Origin: Raineyella sp. W15-4
GTDB taxonomy: Bacteria > Actinomycetota > Actinomycetes > Propionibacteriales > Propionibacteriaceae
NCBI RefSeq assembly: GCF_033170155.1
Contig: NZ_CP137079.1
Location: 2,232,001 to 2,296,000, forward strand
Direction: 5' to 3'
Length of the DNA: 64,000 nucleotides
Positions within the stretch are counted from its first letter, which is position 1. Each line of letters starts with the position of its first letter. The position numbers were made by a program, and so were the translations under genes. The notes below the pieces were generated by a model. It was not told the origin of the DNA, did not search any database, and worked only from the letters and a program-made list of their open reading frames with translations. Of the stretch, positions 6,908 to 16,612 are shown piece after piece.

Positions 6908-8296
6908 TCAGCAGCCCAGCAGCTTCCCGGCCAGGTAGGACTCCACCTGGGCGATCGCGATCCGTTCCTGGGTCATCGTGTCGCGTTCCCGGACGGTGAC
7001 GGCCTGGTCGGTCAGGGTGTCGAAGTCCACCGTCACGCAGTACGGGGTGCCGATCTCGTCCTGGCGGCGGTAACGCTTGCCGATCGCCTGGGCGTCGTCG
7101 AAGTCGACGTTCCAGTGCTTGCGCAACCCGGCGGCGAGGTCCTTGGCCTTCGGGGTGAGGTCCTCGTTGCGGGACAGCGGCAGCACCGCCACCTTCACCG
7201 GCGACAGCCGCGGATCGAGCTTCAACACGGTCCGCTTGTCCACCCCGCCCTTGGCGTTCGGCGCCTCGTCCTCGACGTACGCGTCGGTGAGGAAGGCCAT
7301 CAGCGAGCGGGTCAGGCCGGCCGCCGGCTCGATCACGTACGGCGTGTAGTGCACGCCCCTGGCCTGGTCGAAGTAGTCCAGCACGGTGCCCGAGTGCTTC
7401 GAGTGGGTGCCGAGGTCGAAGTCGGTGCGGTTGGCGACGCCCTCCAGCTCGCCCCAGTCGGTCCCCTGGAAGCCGAACCGGTACTCGATGTCGACGGTCC
7501 GCTTGGAGTAGTGGGAGAGCTTCTCCTTGGGGTGCTCGTAGAAGCGCAGGTTGGCCGGGTCGATGCCGAGCTCGACGTACCACTGGTGGCGGTTGTCGAT
7601 CCAGTACTGGTGCCACTCCTCGTCGGTGCCGGGCTCGACGAAGAACTCCATCTCCATCTGCTCGAACTCCCGGGTGCGGAAGATGAAGTTGCCCGGGGTG
7701 ATCTCGTTGCGGAACGACTTGCCGACCTGGCCGATGCCGAACGGCGGCTTCTTGCGGGCCGCGGTCATCACGTTCCTGAAGTTGACGAAGATGCCCTGGG
7801 CGGTCTCCGGACGCAGGTAGTGCAGGCCGGACTCGTCCTCGACCGGGCCGAGGTAGGTCTTCAGCATCATGTTGAAGTCCCGCGGCTCGGTCCAGCGGCC
7901 CTTCACCCCGCAGTTGGGGCAGTTGACCTCGGACAGCGGCACGTCGTCGGGGTTGTCGATCCCGTGCTTGGCGGCGTACTCCTCCTGCAGGTGATCGGCG
8001 CGCAGCCGCTTGTGGCAGGACAGGCACTCGGTGAGCGGGTCGGTGAAGACGCCGACGTGGCCGGAAGCCACCCACACCTCACGCGGCAGGATGATCGAGG
8101 AGTCCAGCCCGACGATGTCCTCGCGTCCGGTGACCATCCACTTCCACCACTGGCGCTTGATGTTCTCCTTCAGCTCGACGCCGTAGGGCCCGTAGTCCCA
8201 GGCCGACCTCGTGCCACCGTAGATCTCGCCACTGGGGAAAACGAAGCCGCGCCGCTTGGCGAGGGAAATGACATTGTCGAGCTTGCTCGGGGCCAC
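6908..8296 (-). CDS. glyS: Glycyl-tRNA synthetase (dimeric, class II)
   Basis: 462 residues, the eukaryote/actinobacterial alpha2 type. Class II motifs are visible: motif 1 region ([19 protein letters not shown]), motif 2 with [19 protein letters not shown], and motif 3 with [11 protein letters not shown] CxxC-type zinc element is present (CLSCHKRL and CPNCGVKG). The anticodon-binding domain fills the C-terminal ~110 residues (VKVAVLPLS onward). GTG start with GGAG about 10 bases upstream. Stand-alone gene convergent with the NUDIX gene. Confidence 0.95.
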   Translation of the reverse strand: MAPSKLDNVISLAKRRGFVFPSGEIYGGTRSAWDYGPYGVELKENIKRQWWKWMVTGREDIVGLDSSIILPREVWVASGHVGVFTDPLTECLSCHKRLRADHLQEEYAAKHGIDNPDDVPLSEVNCPNCGVKGRWTEPRDFNMMLKTYLGPVEDESGLHYLRPETAQGIFVNFRNVMTAARKKPPFGIGQVGKSFRNEITPGNFIFRTREFEQMEMEFFVEPGTDEEWHQYWIDNRHQWYVELGIDPANLRFYEHPKEKLSHYSKRTVDIEYRFGFQGTDWGELEGVANRTDFDLGTHSKHSGTVLDYFDQARGVHYTPYVIEPAAGLTRSLMAFLTDAYVEDEAPNAKGGVDKRTVLKLDPRLSPVKVAVLPLSRNEDLTPKAKDLAAGLRKHWNVDFDDAQAIGKRYRRQDEIGTPYCVTVDFDTLTDQAVTVRERDTMTQERIAIAQVESYLAGKLLGC

Positions 8297-8354
8297 GTGT
8301 GTTCACTCCGTCTGTCTGTCCGGGGGCATCCGGCTGATGCCACCGGCGGCCAGC

Positions 8355-8669
8355 CTAGCCGACCTGCCCCCGGGGGACGTTCTCCCCCAACTCGTCGGCC
8401 GGCAGGTAGGCGCTCGGCTCGTCCAGGGCGTACGCCATCACCGGCATCAGGGCGTACGTCGCCGCGGCGCCGCCGATCGCCCGCCGGTAGCTGCCCGGAT
8501 CGTCCCACCGGGACACCAGCGCCCACAGTTGCGGATCGTCGAGGTTGCGGACCAGGTCGACCCCGGCCAGGCCCGCACGGGAGCGGAAGTGGTCGGCGGC
8601 GGCCCCGGCGACGACCGCGAACTCCGCCGCGACGTCCGCCGGGACCCGGAAACGATGGATCACCAGCAC
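8355..8669 (-). CDS. Small antibiotic-biosynthesis-monooxygenase-domain protein
   Basis: 104 residues, starting VLVIHRFRVP with a ferredoxin-like ABM fold pattern (GLAGVDLVRNLDDPQLWALVSRWDD, then AYLP). Such proteins are small dimeric monooxygenases or haem-related and stress proteins; no function can be assigned. The GTG at 8667-8669 is chosen because TATCAT (minus strand, 8676-8681) stands 6 bases upstream, as for leaderless genes. It is divergent from znuA with 60 bases between the starts. Confidence 0.65.
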   Translation of the reverse strand: MLVIHRFRVPADVAAEFAVVAGAAADHFRSRAGLAGVDLVRNLDDPQLWALVSRWDDPGSYRRAIGGAAATYALMPVMAYALDEPSAYLPADELGENVPRGQVG

Positions 8670-8705
8670 GCGGGCATGATACCGGGTAGGGTCGGTTCTG
8701 ATATT

Positions 8706-8723
8706 CATTCCCAGCTTAGAATG
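8706..8723. promoter_or_regulatory. Candidate Zur operator over the znuA promoter
   Basis: CATTC-N8-GAATG inverted repeat covering a TAGAAT -10 box (8717-8722) that ends 7 bases before the znuA ATG. A repressor here would block the promoter. The arms are short and do not match the full mycobacterial Zur consensus, so the assignment rests on position upstream of znuA with zur in the operon. Confidence 0.4.
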
Positions 8724-8729
8724 GTCGGC

Positions 8730-9671
8730 ATGAAGAGTCCGCGCCTCCTCGCCGGCGTCTCCGGTCTGGCCGCCCTCGCCCTGCTGGGCGCCTGCGCCAC
8801 GACCTCGTCGCCGACCGTCCCCGGCACCAAGCGGGTGGTCGCCGCCATCTACCCGTACGAGTGGCTGGCGGAGCAGATCGGCGGCGACCGCGTCACGGTG
8901 GAGGGACTGCTGCCGCCCGGCGGGGAGGCCCACGACCTCGAACTGACCCCCCAGCAGGTCGCCGACGTGACCGTCAGGGGCGACCTGATCCTCTACGAGT
9001 CCTCCTTCCAGGCCGCAGTGGACTCCGCCGTCGGCCAAGGTACCAAGGGCACCGCCCTGGACGTCCGCACCCTGGTGCAGAACCTCGACACCACCGAGTC
9101 GGCCGACGGGCACGACACCGAGACCCCCACCGACGCCCACGACCATGCGGCCGACCCGCACCTGTGGCTCGATCCCACCAACATGGTCACCGTGGCGGCG
9201 GCGGTCCGCGACCGGCTGATCGCCCTCGACCCGGACGGGGCCGACGCCTACCGGGCCAACACCGACACGGTCACCGCCGAGCTGAGGTCGGTGGACGCGG
9301 AGTACTCGGCCGGTCTGGCCAGCTGCGACCGCAGGGGATTCGTCACCTCGCACGAGGCCTTCGGCTACCTGGCGCAGCGCTACGGCCTGCAGCAGATCTC
9401 CATCCGCGGCCTGGACGCCACGGTCGAGCCGACCGCCGCCCGGATCGCCGAGGTGCAGGACCTGGCCAAGCGGGAGGGGATCACCACCATCTTCTACGAG
9501 ACGGCCGTCTCGCCGGCCGTCTCCCAGGCCATCGCCCGCGACGCGGGCCTGACGACCGACGTGCTCGATCCGCTCGAGGCCAAGCCGACCGACACCTCCC
9601 GCGGCGCCGACTACCTCGGCGTGATGCGGGCGAACCTGCAGTCCCTGCGGACCGCGAACGGGTGCCGATGA
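8730..9671 (+). CDS. znuA: Zinc ABC transporter substrate-binding lipoprotein
   Basis: 313 residues. A signal peptide with a lipobox (LALLGAC) predicts a lipid-anchored extracellular protein. It is a cluster A-I metal-binding protein: IYPYEWLAEQIGGDRVTVEGL, GGEAHDLELTP with the first His ligand, a His/Asp loop (HDTETPTDAHDHAADPH), then SHEAFGYLAQRYGL and the FYETAVSP segment. The ATG at 8730 is preferred over one 9 bases upstream because TAGAAT ends 7 bases before it, as in other leaderless starts. Its stop overlaps the ATPase ATG by four bases. Confidence 0.9.
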   Translation: MKSPRLLAGVSGLAALALLGACATTSSPTVPGTKRVVAAIYPYEWLAEQIGGDRVTVEGLLPPGGEAHDLELTPQQVADVTVRGDLILYESSFQAAVDSAVGQGTKGTALDVRTLVQNLDTTESADGHDTETPTDAHDHAADPHLWLDPTNMVTVAAAVRDRLIALDPDGADAYRANTDTVTAELRSVDAEYSAGLASCDRRGFVTSHEAFGYLAQRYGLQQISIRGLDATVEPTAARIAEVQDLAKREGITTIFYETAVSPAVSQAIARDAGLTTDVLDPLEAKPTDTSRGADYLGVMRANLQSLRTANGCR

Positions 9672-10468
9672 CCGGGGTCGGCACCGAGCCGCCGGTGCTC
9701 CGGCTGCGGGACGTCTCGGTGACCCTGGGCGGCCTGCCGATCGTCCGCGGCGTCTCGGCCGACATCCGGGCCGGTGAGTTCGTCGCCCTGCTCGGCGCCA
9801 ACGGCTCGGGCAAGACCACCCTCCTGCGGGCGGTCCTCCGGCTGGTCCAGCACCAGCGGGGCAGCATCGAGCTGTTCGGCGTCCCACAGGCAGCGTTCCG
9901 GGACTGGGGCCGGATCGGCTACGTCCCCCAGCAGGTGGACCCCGGACTGCTCACCGCGACGGTCCGCGAGGTCGTCGCCGCCGGCCGGCTGCCACTGCGG
10001 CGGCCCTTCGTGCCGCCCCGTCGCGGCGACCGGCAGGCGGTCGAGCGGGCCATCGGCGAGGTGGGCCTGGAGGAGAAGGCAGGCACCCAGCTGGCGCACC
10101 TGTCCGGAGGCCAGCGGCGGCGCACCCTGATCGCCCGGGCGCTGGCCACCGATCCGGAACTGCTGGTGATGGACGAGCCGCTGGCCGGCGTGGACGTCGC
10201 CACCCAGCAGTCCCTCGCCGACCTGCTGCGTACGCTCACCACGAGCCGGCAGCTCACCGTGCTCGTCGTGCTGCACGAGCACGGCCCGTTCGCCGATCTG
10301 GTCCGGCGCAGCCTGCTGCTGCAGGACGGCCGGCTGGTGTTCGACGGGGACGGGTTCGACCCCGGACTCCCCCACGAGTTCCACCATCCGCCCGAGCACA
10401 TCTCCTCCCACAACGACTGGGTCCCGGCCTATCCGTCCGGGCCGGAGCCGGAACAGGGCGACGCATGA
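9668..10468 (+). CDS. znuC: Zinc ABC transporter ATP-binding protein
   Basis: 266 residues. Walker A GANGSGKTT, Q-loop YVPQQ, signature LSGGQRRR, Walker B LLVMDEPLAGVD and the switch His in VVLHEHG are all present. It supplies energy for zinc import with ZnuB. The C-terminal tail (HEFHHPPEHISSH) is His-rich, which is common in zinc and manganese transport ATPases. Overlaps both neighbours by ATGA. Confidence 0.92.
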   Translation: MTGVGTEPPVLRLRDVSVTLGGLPIVRGVSADIRAGEFVALLGANGSGKTTLLRAVLRLVQHQRGSIELFGVPQAAFRDWGRIGYVPQQVDPGLLTATVREVVAAGRLPLRRPFVPPRRGDRQAVERAIGEVGLEEKAGTQLAHLSGGQRRRTLIARALATDPELLVMDEPLAGVDVATQQSLADLLRTLTTSRQLTVLVVLHEHGPFADLVRRSLLLQDGRLVFDGDGFDPGLPHEFHHPPEHISSHNDWVPAYPSGPEPEQGDA

Positions 10469-11463
10469 GCACCATCCTCAGCTATCCGTTCATGGTGCGC
10501 GCGCTGATCGGGGCGCTGCTCACCGGCCTGATCGCCCCGACGATCGGCATCTACATCGTCCAGAAGCGGCTCAGCCTGCTCGGCGACGGCCTGGGCCACG
10601 TGGCGATCGCCGGCGTCGGCCTGGCGCTGCTCACCGGTGTCACCCCGCTGCCGGTGGCGATCACCGTCGCGATCCTCGGCGCGGTGCTGATCGAGTACCT
10701 GCGCCAGCACCAGCGCGCCTCCGGCGACGTGGGCCTGGCGATCCTGTTCTACGGCGGCCTGGCCGGCGGCGTGTTCATGTCCGGCCTGGCCGGCGCGGGG
10801 GGCCTGAGCCAGTACCTCTTCGGCTCGATCACCACCATCAGCGACGCCGATCTGATGATGATCGTGGTGCTGGCCCTCTGCGTCCTGGTGGTGTCGATCG
10901 GGTTGGCCGACCGGCTGTTCGCGGTGGCGTCGGACGAGGAGTACGCCCGGACCCTGGGTCTGCCGATCCGGTTCTACAACTACCTGACCGTGGTGCTCGC
11001 CGCGGTGGCGATCTCGCTGTCGATGCGTACGGTCGGCCTGCTGCTGGTGAGCGCGCTGATGGTCGTCCCGATCGCCGCCGGCCGCAATCTGGTCACCGGG
11101 TTCTGGCTGACCATGGTGGTGGGGATGGGCATCGGGGTGGTGGCGGCGACCGGTGGCGTCCTCGGCTCGTACTACTGGAACGCCCCGCCGGGCGCCCTGA
11201 TCGTGCTGATCGCCATCGGGGTGTTCATCGTGTCGCTGCCGGTCGGCGCGGCCCTCACCCGGCGGCGCCGGGCCGGTCGCGCCCTGCCGGTGGCGCCGGA
11301 GGTCGTCACCCCGCCGCACGAGCAGGAGAACGAGGCGGGCCACCCGCACGTGCACGGCGGTCCCGACTGTCATCACCCGACGGTGCGACACGGCGACCAC
11401 CTCGACTACGTGCACGACGGTCACCGGCACGCCGTGCACGGCGACCACTACGACGAACACTGA
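10465..11463 (+). CDS. znuB: Zinc ABC transporter permease with His-rich tail
   Basis: 332 residues, ABC-3 family permease with about eight hydrophobic segments up to residue ~265. The cytoplasmic C-terminus after residue ~290 is very rich in His and Asp (HPHVHGGPDCHH, HGDH, HDGHRHAVHGDHYDEH) and could buffer or sense zinc. ATG overlaps the znuC stop. Followed 16 bases later by zur with its own strong AGGAGG. Confidence 0.92.
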   Translation: MSTILSYPFMVRALIGALLTGLIAPTIGIYIVQKRLSLLGDGLGHVAIAGVGLALLTGVTPLPVAITVAILGAVLIEYLRQHQRASGDVGLAILFYGGLAGGVFMSGLAGAGGLSQYLFGSITTISDADLMMIVVLALCVLVVSIGLADRLFAVASDEEYARTLGLPIRFYNYLTVVLAAVAISLSMRTVGLLLVSALMVVPIAAGRNLVTGFWLTMVVGMGIGVVAATGGVLGSYYWNAPPGALIVLIAIGVFIVSLPVGAALTRRRRAGRALPVAPEVVTPPHEQENEAGHPHVHGGPDCHHPTVRHGDHLDYVHDGHRHAVHGDHYDEH

Positions 11464-11479
11464 CACAGGAGGCGGCAGG

Positions 11480-11881
11480 ATGGCGGTGGGCCAGCGGACG
11501 ACCCGGCAGCGCGAAGCGGTGCGCCGGGCGATGGACGAGTCCGAGGAGTTCCGGACGGCGCAGCAGGTGCACGACCGGCTGCGCGAGCGCGGCGACCAGG
11601 TCGGGCTGACGACGGTCTACCGCACCCTGCAGGCGATGGCGGATGCCGGTGATCTCGATGCGCTGCGGACCGGCGACGGTGAGCTCGCCTACCGCCGCTG
11701 CGCCAGTGACCACCACCACCATCATCTGGTCTGCACCCGCTGTGGGCGGACGGTCGAGATCGAGGACCCCGACGTGCTCGTCTGGACCCAGCGGGTGGGC
11801 ACCCAGCACGGTTTCCACGAGGTCCGCCACGATCTGGAGATCTACGGCCTGTGCGCGGAGTGCTGGGCTGCCCGACCCTGA
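11480..11881 (+). CDS. zur: Fur-family zinc uptake regulator
   Basis: 133 residues. Fur fold: N-terminal winged helix (RTTRQREAVRRAM through TTVYRTLQAMADAGDL) and a C-terminal dimerisation domain with the HHHHHLVCTRCGRTVEIED metal site and the second CxxC (LCAEC) holding structural zinc. Fused to the end of a zinc ABC operon, so Zur rather than Fur or PerR. Likely represses its own operon through the site near 8706-8723. Confidence 0.9.
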   Translation: MAVGQRTTRQREAVRRAMDESEEFRTAQQVHDRLRERGDQVGLTTVYRTLQAMADAGDLDALRTGDGELAYRRCASDHHHHHLVCTRCGRTVEIEDPDVLVWTQRVGTQHGFHEVRHDLEIYGLCAECWAARP

Positions 11882-11899
11882 GTCATCGGCCGGCGGGGA

Positions 11900-12544
11900 T
11901 CACCCGTCGACCAGGATCACCCACAGGCGTCGTGGGCCGTGTACGCCCTCGACCCGGCTCAGCTCGATGTCGGAGGTGGCCGACGGGCCACTGATCCAGG
12001 TCAGCGGCCGACCCGCCTGCACCGACGCCGCCAGCCGGGCGACCGCCTCGGGGACGTCGGACACCACGTCGGCGGCGCGGACCACACAGATGTGCCGGTC
12101 GGGCACCAGCGAGAGCGCCCGGCGACCCTGGCCCGGGCCGTGGTCGAGGACGATGGTGCCGGTCTCGGCGATGCCGACGGCACTGGCGGTGACCACGGCG
12201 TCGGTGCCGTCCAGGTCCGCCGCGGTGAGCGAGCCGTCGTCGGCCCGGACCGACAGGTCGGCCGCCATCTCGAGGGTACGGTGCAGCTGCTCGTCGGTAC
12301 CGGCCGGCAGCACCACGGTGCGGGCCCCGGTCCCGGTCAGCCCGCGGATCACCTCGCGGGACACCTCCGCGGCGGGGCAGCGGACCACGGTGGCCTTGTA
12401 GTCGGTGACCGTCTGCTCGAACCGGCCGACCACATCGGCCATCGCGGTGGCCCGGCCGTAGGTCCAGTCGACCGGGCCGTCCGGCTCGGTCACGTCGGTC
12501 AGCGAGGCCCGCACCCGGGCCAGCACCTCGTCACGCGCGCTCAT
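11900..12544 (-). CDS. lutC: LutC-like lactate utilisation protein (LUD domain)
   Basis: 214 residues, the LUD/DUF162 domain seen in LutC/YkgG (TASAVGIAETGTIVLD, LSLVPDRHICVV). LutABC together oxidise L-lactate to pyruvate. The ATG at 12542-12544 is chosen because AAGGAG lies upstream and because it overlaps the end of lutB by 14 bases; an upstream ATG in frame lacks a ribosome site. Third gene of the lutA-lutB-lutC operon. Confidence 0.9.
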   Translation of the reverse strand: MSARDEVLARVRASLTDVTEPDGPVDWTYGRATAMADVVGRFEQTVTDYKATVVRCPAAEVSREVIRGLTGTGARTVVLPAGTDEQLHRTLEMAADLSVRADDGSLTAADLDGTDAVVTASAVGIAETGTIVLDHGPGQGRRALSLVPDRHICVVRAADVVSDVPEAVARLAASVQAGRPLTWISGPSATSDIELSRVEGVHGPRRLWVILVDG

Positions 12545-14054
12545 CACGGTTCTCCTTCGACCCACGGTTCTCCTGCCACCATTGCCGGAACGTCTGGGCC
12601 GGCACCATCGGGACGTCGCGGTTCTGGGTCCACCGCGACAGCGGCCCGGGCAGCGGCCCGATCGTCCGGATCGGCAACAGCCTGCCGGCCAGCGAACTGG
12701 CCCTGCCGGCCGCCTCCAGGTGCCTGTGGTCGGCCATCACCCAGCTGGCGGCCTTCATCAGCGTCGGTTCGACCTGGTTCAGCTGGTGGCGCTTCTTCTC
12801 CTCGACCACCCGGTGCCGCTCGTGCACCAGCAGGTCGGCGATCGGGATCTTCACCGGGCAGACCTCGGTGCAGGCGCCGCACAGCGACGAGGCGAACGGC
12901 AGCGACTTGTCGATCGGGTTGTCCACCCCGCGCAGTTGCGGGTTGAGGATGGCCCCGATCGGGCCGGGGTAGACCGAGCCGTACGCATGCCCGCCGACCC
13001 GCTCGTAGACCGGGCAGATGTTGAGGCAGGCCGAGCAGCGGATGCAGCGCAGCGCCTCGCGACCCTTCGGATCGGCCAGCGCGTTGGTGCGGCCATTGTC
13101 CAGCAGGATGACGTGCACGTCCTGCGGGCCGTCACCCTCGGTGGGTCCGGACCACATCGAGGTGTACGGGTTCATCCGCTCCCCGGTCGAGGAGCGGGGC
13201 AGCAGCCGCAGGAAGACCTCGAGGTCGGCCACGGTCGGCAGCACCTTCTCGATCCCGACCACCGAGATCAGTGTCTCCGGCAGGGTGAGGTTCATCCGGC
13301 CGTTGCCCTCGGACTCGACGACCACCAGGGTGCCGGTCTCGGCGATGGCGAAGTTGGCGCCCGAGATGGCGACCCTGGTGCGGAGGAACTTGTTGCGCAG
13401 GTGGGTCCGGGCCGCGCCGGCCAGCTCCGCGGGCTGCTCGGAGAGTCCTTCCGGGGCGGGGGTGCCGTAGACCCCCATCTCCTCGCGGAAGATCTCCCGG
13501 ATCTCGCCGCGGTTGCGGTGGATCGCCGGGACCAGGATATGGCTGGGGAAGTCGTGGCCGAGCTGGACGATGAGCTCGGCCAGATCGGTCTCCCAGGCGG
13601 CGATGCCGGCCTCCTCCAGCGCCTCGTTCATGCCGATCTCCTGGGTGACCATGGACTTCACCTTGGTCACCTCCCGCTCCCCGGTCGCCTTCACCAGGTC
13701 GACGATGAGCTTGTTGGCGTCGGCGGCGTCGCGGGCCCAGTGCACCGTCGCGCCGGCCCGGGTGAGGGATGCCTCGAGCGTCTCCAGGTGCTGGTCGAGG
13801 TGGCGCAGGGTACGGTTCTTGATCGCCTCGCCGGCCGACCGGAGGTCCTGCCAGTTGTCGACCTCGGCGACGACCCGGACCCGCTTGGCCCGGATGGTGC
13901 CGGTGGCGTGGCGCAGGTTGGCGCGCTGCACCTGGTTCTCCAGGCCTTTGATCGCGGCCTCGGGGAACGGCGGGGCGGGGCGCGTCGTCCAGTCCGGTGG
14001 TGCGGGGGTGAGTCGCCCGTCCTTGTCGCGGGGCGGCTGCTGGGTGGCGGTCAC
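12531..14054 (-). CDS. lutB: LutB-like iron-sulfur lactate utilisation protein
   Basis: 507 residues. An N-terminal LUD domain (ISGANFAIAETGTLVVVESEG) is followed by two 4Fe-4S motifs, CIRCSACLNICPVY and CGACTEVCPVKI, and the C-terminal LutB extension. GTG start overlaps the lutA stop (GTGA). The long open frame upstream of this GTG is only an overlap with lutA in another frame. Confidence 0.92.
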   Translation of the reverse strand: MTATQQPPRDKDGRLTPAPPDWTTRPAPPFPEAAIKGLENQVQRANLRHATGTIRAKRVRVVAEVDNWQDLRSAGEAIKNRTLRHLDQHLETLEASLTRAGATVHWARDAADANKLIVDLVKATGEREVTKVKSMVTQEIGMNEALEEAGIAAWETDLAELIVQLGHDFPSHILVPAIHRNRGEIREIFREEMGVYGTPAPEGLSEQPAELAGAARTHLRNKFLRTRVAISGANFAIAETGTLVVVESEGNGRMNLTLPETLISVVGIEKVLPTVADLEVFLRLLPRSSTGERMNPYTSMWSGPTEGDGPQDVHVILLDNGRTNALADPKGREALRCIRCSACLNICPVYERVGGHAYGSVYPGPIGAILNPQLRGVDNPIDKSLPFASSLCGACTEVCPVKIPIADLLVHERHRVVEEKKRHQLNQVEPTLMKAASWVMADHRHLEAAGRASSLAGRLLPIRTIGPLPGPLSRWTQNRDVPMVPAQTFRQWWQENRGSKENRDERA

Positions 14055-14845
14055 TTGCCGTCGCCTCCTTCGGTGTGGGCGAGGATCTCGGCCAGGTGGA
14101 TCGGCTTCACGCCACCGCGGTTGCGGTGGATCACGCCGGAGATGTTGAGGGCGCAGAGGTTGTCGCCGGTGACGAGGTATTCGGCGCCGGTCTCCATCAC
14201 GTGCCGGGCCTTGTCGTTGACCATCGCCCGGGACACGTCGGGGTTCTTCAGTGAGAAGGTGCCGCCGAAGCCGCAGCACTGTTCGGCCGCCTCCAGCTCG
14301 ATCAGCTGCAGCCCGCGGACCGCGCGGAGCAGCTGCAGTGGGGCGTCGCCGACCTTGGCGACCCGGACCGAGTGACAGGTCGGGTGGTAGGTGACGCGGT
14401 GCGGGAAGTAGGCGCCCACGTCGGTGACGCCGAGGACGTTGACCAGGAACTCCGAGATGTCGTACGTCCGCGCGGCGACGTCGGCGGCCTGACCGGCCAA
14501 CTTGTGGTCCCCGGCCTCCTCGGCCAGCATGGCGTGCTGGTGGCGGACGGCGCCGACGCAGGAGCCGGAGGGGCCGACGATGTACTCGTAGTCCGAGAAC
14601 GCCGTGACGTACGTCTTCACGCTCGGCAGCGCCTCGGGATAGTAGCCGGTGTTGGTGAAGACCTGGCCGCAGCAGGTCTGGTCCTCGGGGAAGACGACCG
14701 TGCAGCCGAGCCGCTCGAGCAGGCTCACCACGGCCTTCGGAGTGTCGGGGAACATCACGTCGTTGGCGCAGGTGGCGAACAGCGCCACCGTCTTCCCGGT
14801 GCCGGGAAGGCCGACGCCGACGTCGGTGGGTGATGGGGAGGTCAT
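14051..14845 (-). CDS. lutA: LutA-like lactate utilisation protein (CCG domain)
   Basis: 264 residues with two cysteine-rich CCG motifs (DQTCCGQVF and EQCCGFGGTF), which carry an unusual Fe-S cluster in LutA/GlpC/HdrB-type proteins. Start has GAAGGAAAG upstream. Expected membrane-associated complex with LutB and LutC for L-lactate oxidation. The permease gene lies 50 bases upstream on the same strand, so one transcript from lctP through lutC is likely. Confidence 0.92.
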   Translation of the reverse strand: MTSPSPTDVGVGLPGTGKTVALFATCANDVMFPDTPKAVVSLLERLGCTVVFPEDQTCCGQVFTNTGYYPEALPSVKTYVTAFSDYEYIVGPSGSCVGAVRHQHAMLAEEAGDHKLAGQAADVAARTYDISEFLVNVLGVTDVGAYFPHRVTYHPTCHSVRVAKVGDAPLQLLRAVRGLQLIELEAAEQCCGFGGTFSLKNPDVSRAMVNDKARHVMETGAEYLVTGDNLCALNISGVIHRNRGGVKPIHLAEILAHTEGGDGK

Positions 14846-14895
14846 CGTCTTTCCTTCATGAGTGTCTCTTCTCCATGAGGGGTCGGGTGGGCGGA

Positions 14896-16566
14896 TCAGG
14901 CGGGCAGCAGCCAGCCGAGGATCGGAGTGGACATCAGGCCGACCAGCACGCAGAGGAACGCCAGCAGGCCGAAGCTCCAGCCGACGATGCGGCGCAGGAT
15001 GAGCGACTCCTGACCGATCAGTCCCACCGAAGTGGCGGCGATGGCGAGGTTCTGCGGGCTGATCATCTTGCCCAGCACGCCACCGGAGGCGTTCGCCGAG
15101 ACGGTGAGGTACGGGTCGAGGCCGATCTTGTGGCCGACGGTCGCCTGCAGCCCGCTGAACAGCGCGTTCGCGGTGGTGTCGGAACCGGTGACATAGGTCC
15201 CGATCCAGCCGAGCACCGGGGCGAGGAAGGCGAACACCACTCCGGTGCCGGCGATCCAGGTGCCGATGGTGACGGTCTGGCCGGAGAAGTCCATCACGTA
15301 CGCCAGCGCCACCACAGAGGCGATGGTGAGGGCGGTGAAGCGCAGCTTGTGCGCGTTGCGGCCCAGCGAGCCGACCACGGCGCGTGGGTGCACCCGGTAG
15401 ATCGCGGAGGTGATCAGGGCGATCACCGCCAGCAGGGTGCCGGGCGAGGAGAGCAGTCCGAGCTTGAAGGTGGTCCGGCCGACCGGGTGACCGGCGGCAT
15501 CGAGAACGGCACCGGACAGGCCGGGCCAGCCGAAGGAGATGTCGGTGCCGGCCAGCGCGTGCTGGATCGGGTGGATCAGGTTGACGATCGAGAACAGGGC
15601 GACGACGAGGACGTACGGGAGCAGGGCCATGGTGATCTTGCCGCCGGTCAGGCTCTTCGGGTCGGCCGGGGCATGGGCGTCACGGTCCAGGATCGACTCG
15701 GGCTCACCGTGCATCAGGCGGGAGATCCGGTCCTGGGCCTCGGCCGAGCCGGCCGGCTTCCAGAACCGCATCAGGACCACCCCGGCGGCGATGCCCAGCA
15801 GCGAGGCGATCACGTCGGTCAGCTCGACCGACACGTAGGTCGAGGTGACCCACTTGGCCACCGAGAACACCCCGCCGATCACCAGTGCGGCGGGCCAGAC
15901 CTGCCGCAGGCCCTTGCGGCCGTCGATCAGCAGCAGCATCAGGAACGGCACGACGAAGGCCAGGATGGCGGTCTGCCGGCCGACGAAGGCGCCGATCCGG
16001 GTGTAGTCCAGACCGGACACGTTGCCGGCCATGATGATCGGGGTGGCGATGGCGCCGAAGGCGACCGGGGCGGTGTTCGCGAGCAGCACGGTGAGGGCCG
16101 AGCGCAGCGGGGAGAAGCCGATCGCCACCAGCATCACCGAGGTGATCGCCACCGGGGCACCGAACCCGGCGAGGGCCTCCAGCAGGCCGCCGAAACAGAA
16201 CGCCACCAGGATGCCCAGCACCCGTGGGTCGTCGGTGATCAGCGAGAAGGTCGAGCGCAGGTCCTCGAAGCGGCCACTGACCACGGTGATGTCGTACATC
16301 CAGATGGCGGCCAACAGGATCCAGGTGATCGGGAAGATCCCGAACGCGGCGCCCTGCAACGCCGACAGGCCGGCCATGCCGACGGGCATCCGGAAGGCCA
16401 GGATCGCCACCAGGATCGCGGCCAGCAGCGAGGCGAGACCGGCGAGATACGCCTTCCATCTCAACACACCCAGCGTGATGAGCATGACCAGAATGGGTAC
16501 CAGCGCCACCAGTGCGGAGGCGGTGACGCTGCCCAGGGGGTCGAGCGTCGGCTGGAAGGTAGCCAT
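14896..16566 (-). CDS. lctP: L-lactate permease
   Basis: 556 residues, LctP/LldP family with roughly 12-14 membrane segments spread along the chain. Family stretches include GFGAPVAITSVMLVAIGFSP, NTAPVAFGAIATPI, and QNLAIAATSVGLIGQE near the C-terminus. The ATG at 16564-16566 is chosen with AAAGG about nine bases upstream; a GTG three codons upstream is an alternative. First gene of the lactate operon and divergent from the FadR-type regulator, with two operator palindromes in between. Confidence 0.93.
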   Translation of the reverse strand: MATFQPTLDPLGSVTASALVALVPILVMLITLGVLRWKAYLAGLASLLAAILVAILAFRMPVGMAGLSALQGAAFGIFPITWILLAAIWMYDITVVSGRFEDLRSTFSLITDDPRVLGILVAFCFGGLLEALAGFGAPVAITSVMLVAIGFSPLRSALTVLLANTAPVAFGAIATPIIMAGNVSGLDYTRIGAFVGRQTAILAFVVPFLMLLLIDGRKGLRQVWPAALVIGGVFSVAKWVTSTYVSVELTDVIASLLGIAAGVVLMRFWKPAGSAEAQDRISRLMHGEPESILDRDAHAPADPKSLTGGKITMALLPYVLVVALFSIVNLIHPIQHALAGTDISFGWPGLSGAVLDAAGHPVGRTTFKLGLLSSPGTLLAVIALITSAIYRVHPRAVVGSLGRNAHKLRFTALTIASVVALAYVMDFSGQTVTIGTWIAGTGVVFAFLAPVLGWIGTYVTGSDTTANALFSGLQATVGHKIGLDPYLTVSANASGGVLGKMISPQNLAIAATSVGLIGQESLILRRIVGWSFGLLAFLCVLVGLMSTPILGWLLPA

Positions 16567-16612
16567 AGGGAACACCTTTGTCCTCTGTCCTACGAAGTCG
16601 GATGATCAGCAT

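Noticed and set aside
10429-11466. Long antisense frame opposite znuB and other similar long opposite-strand frames
   Set aside because: Such frames are common in high-GC DNA; the products are low-complexity His/Arg/Gln mixtures, while the opposite strands encode clear families.
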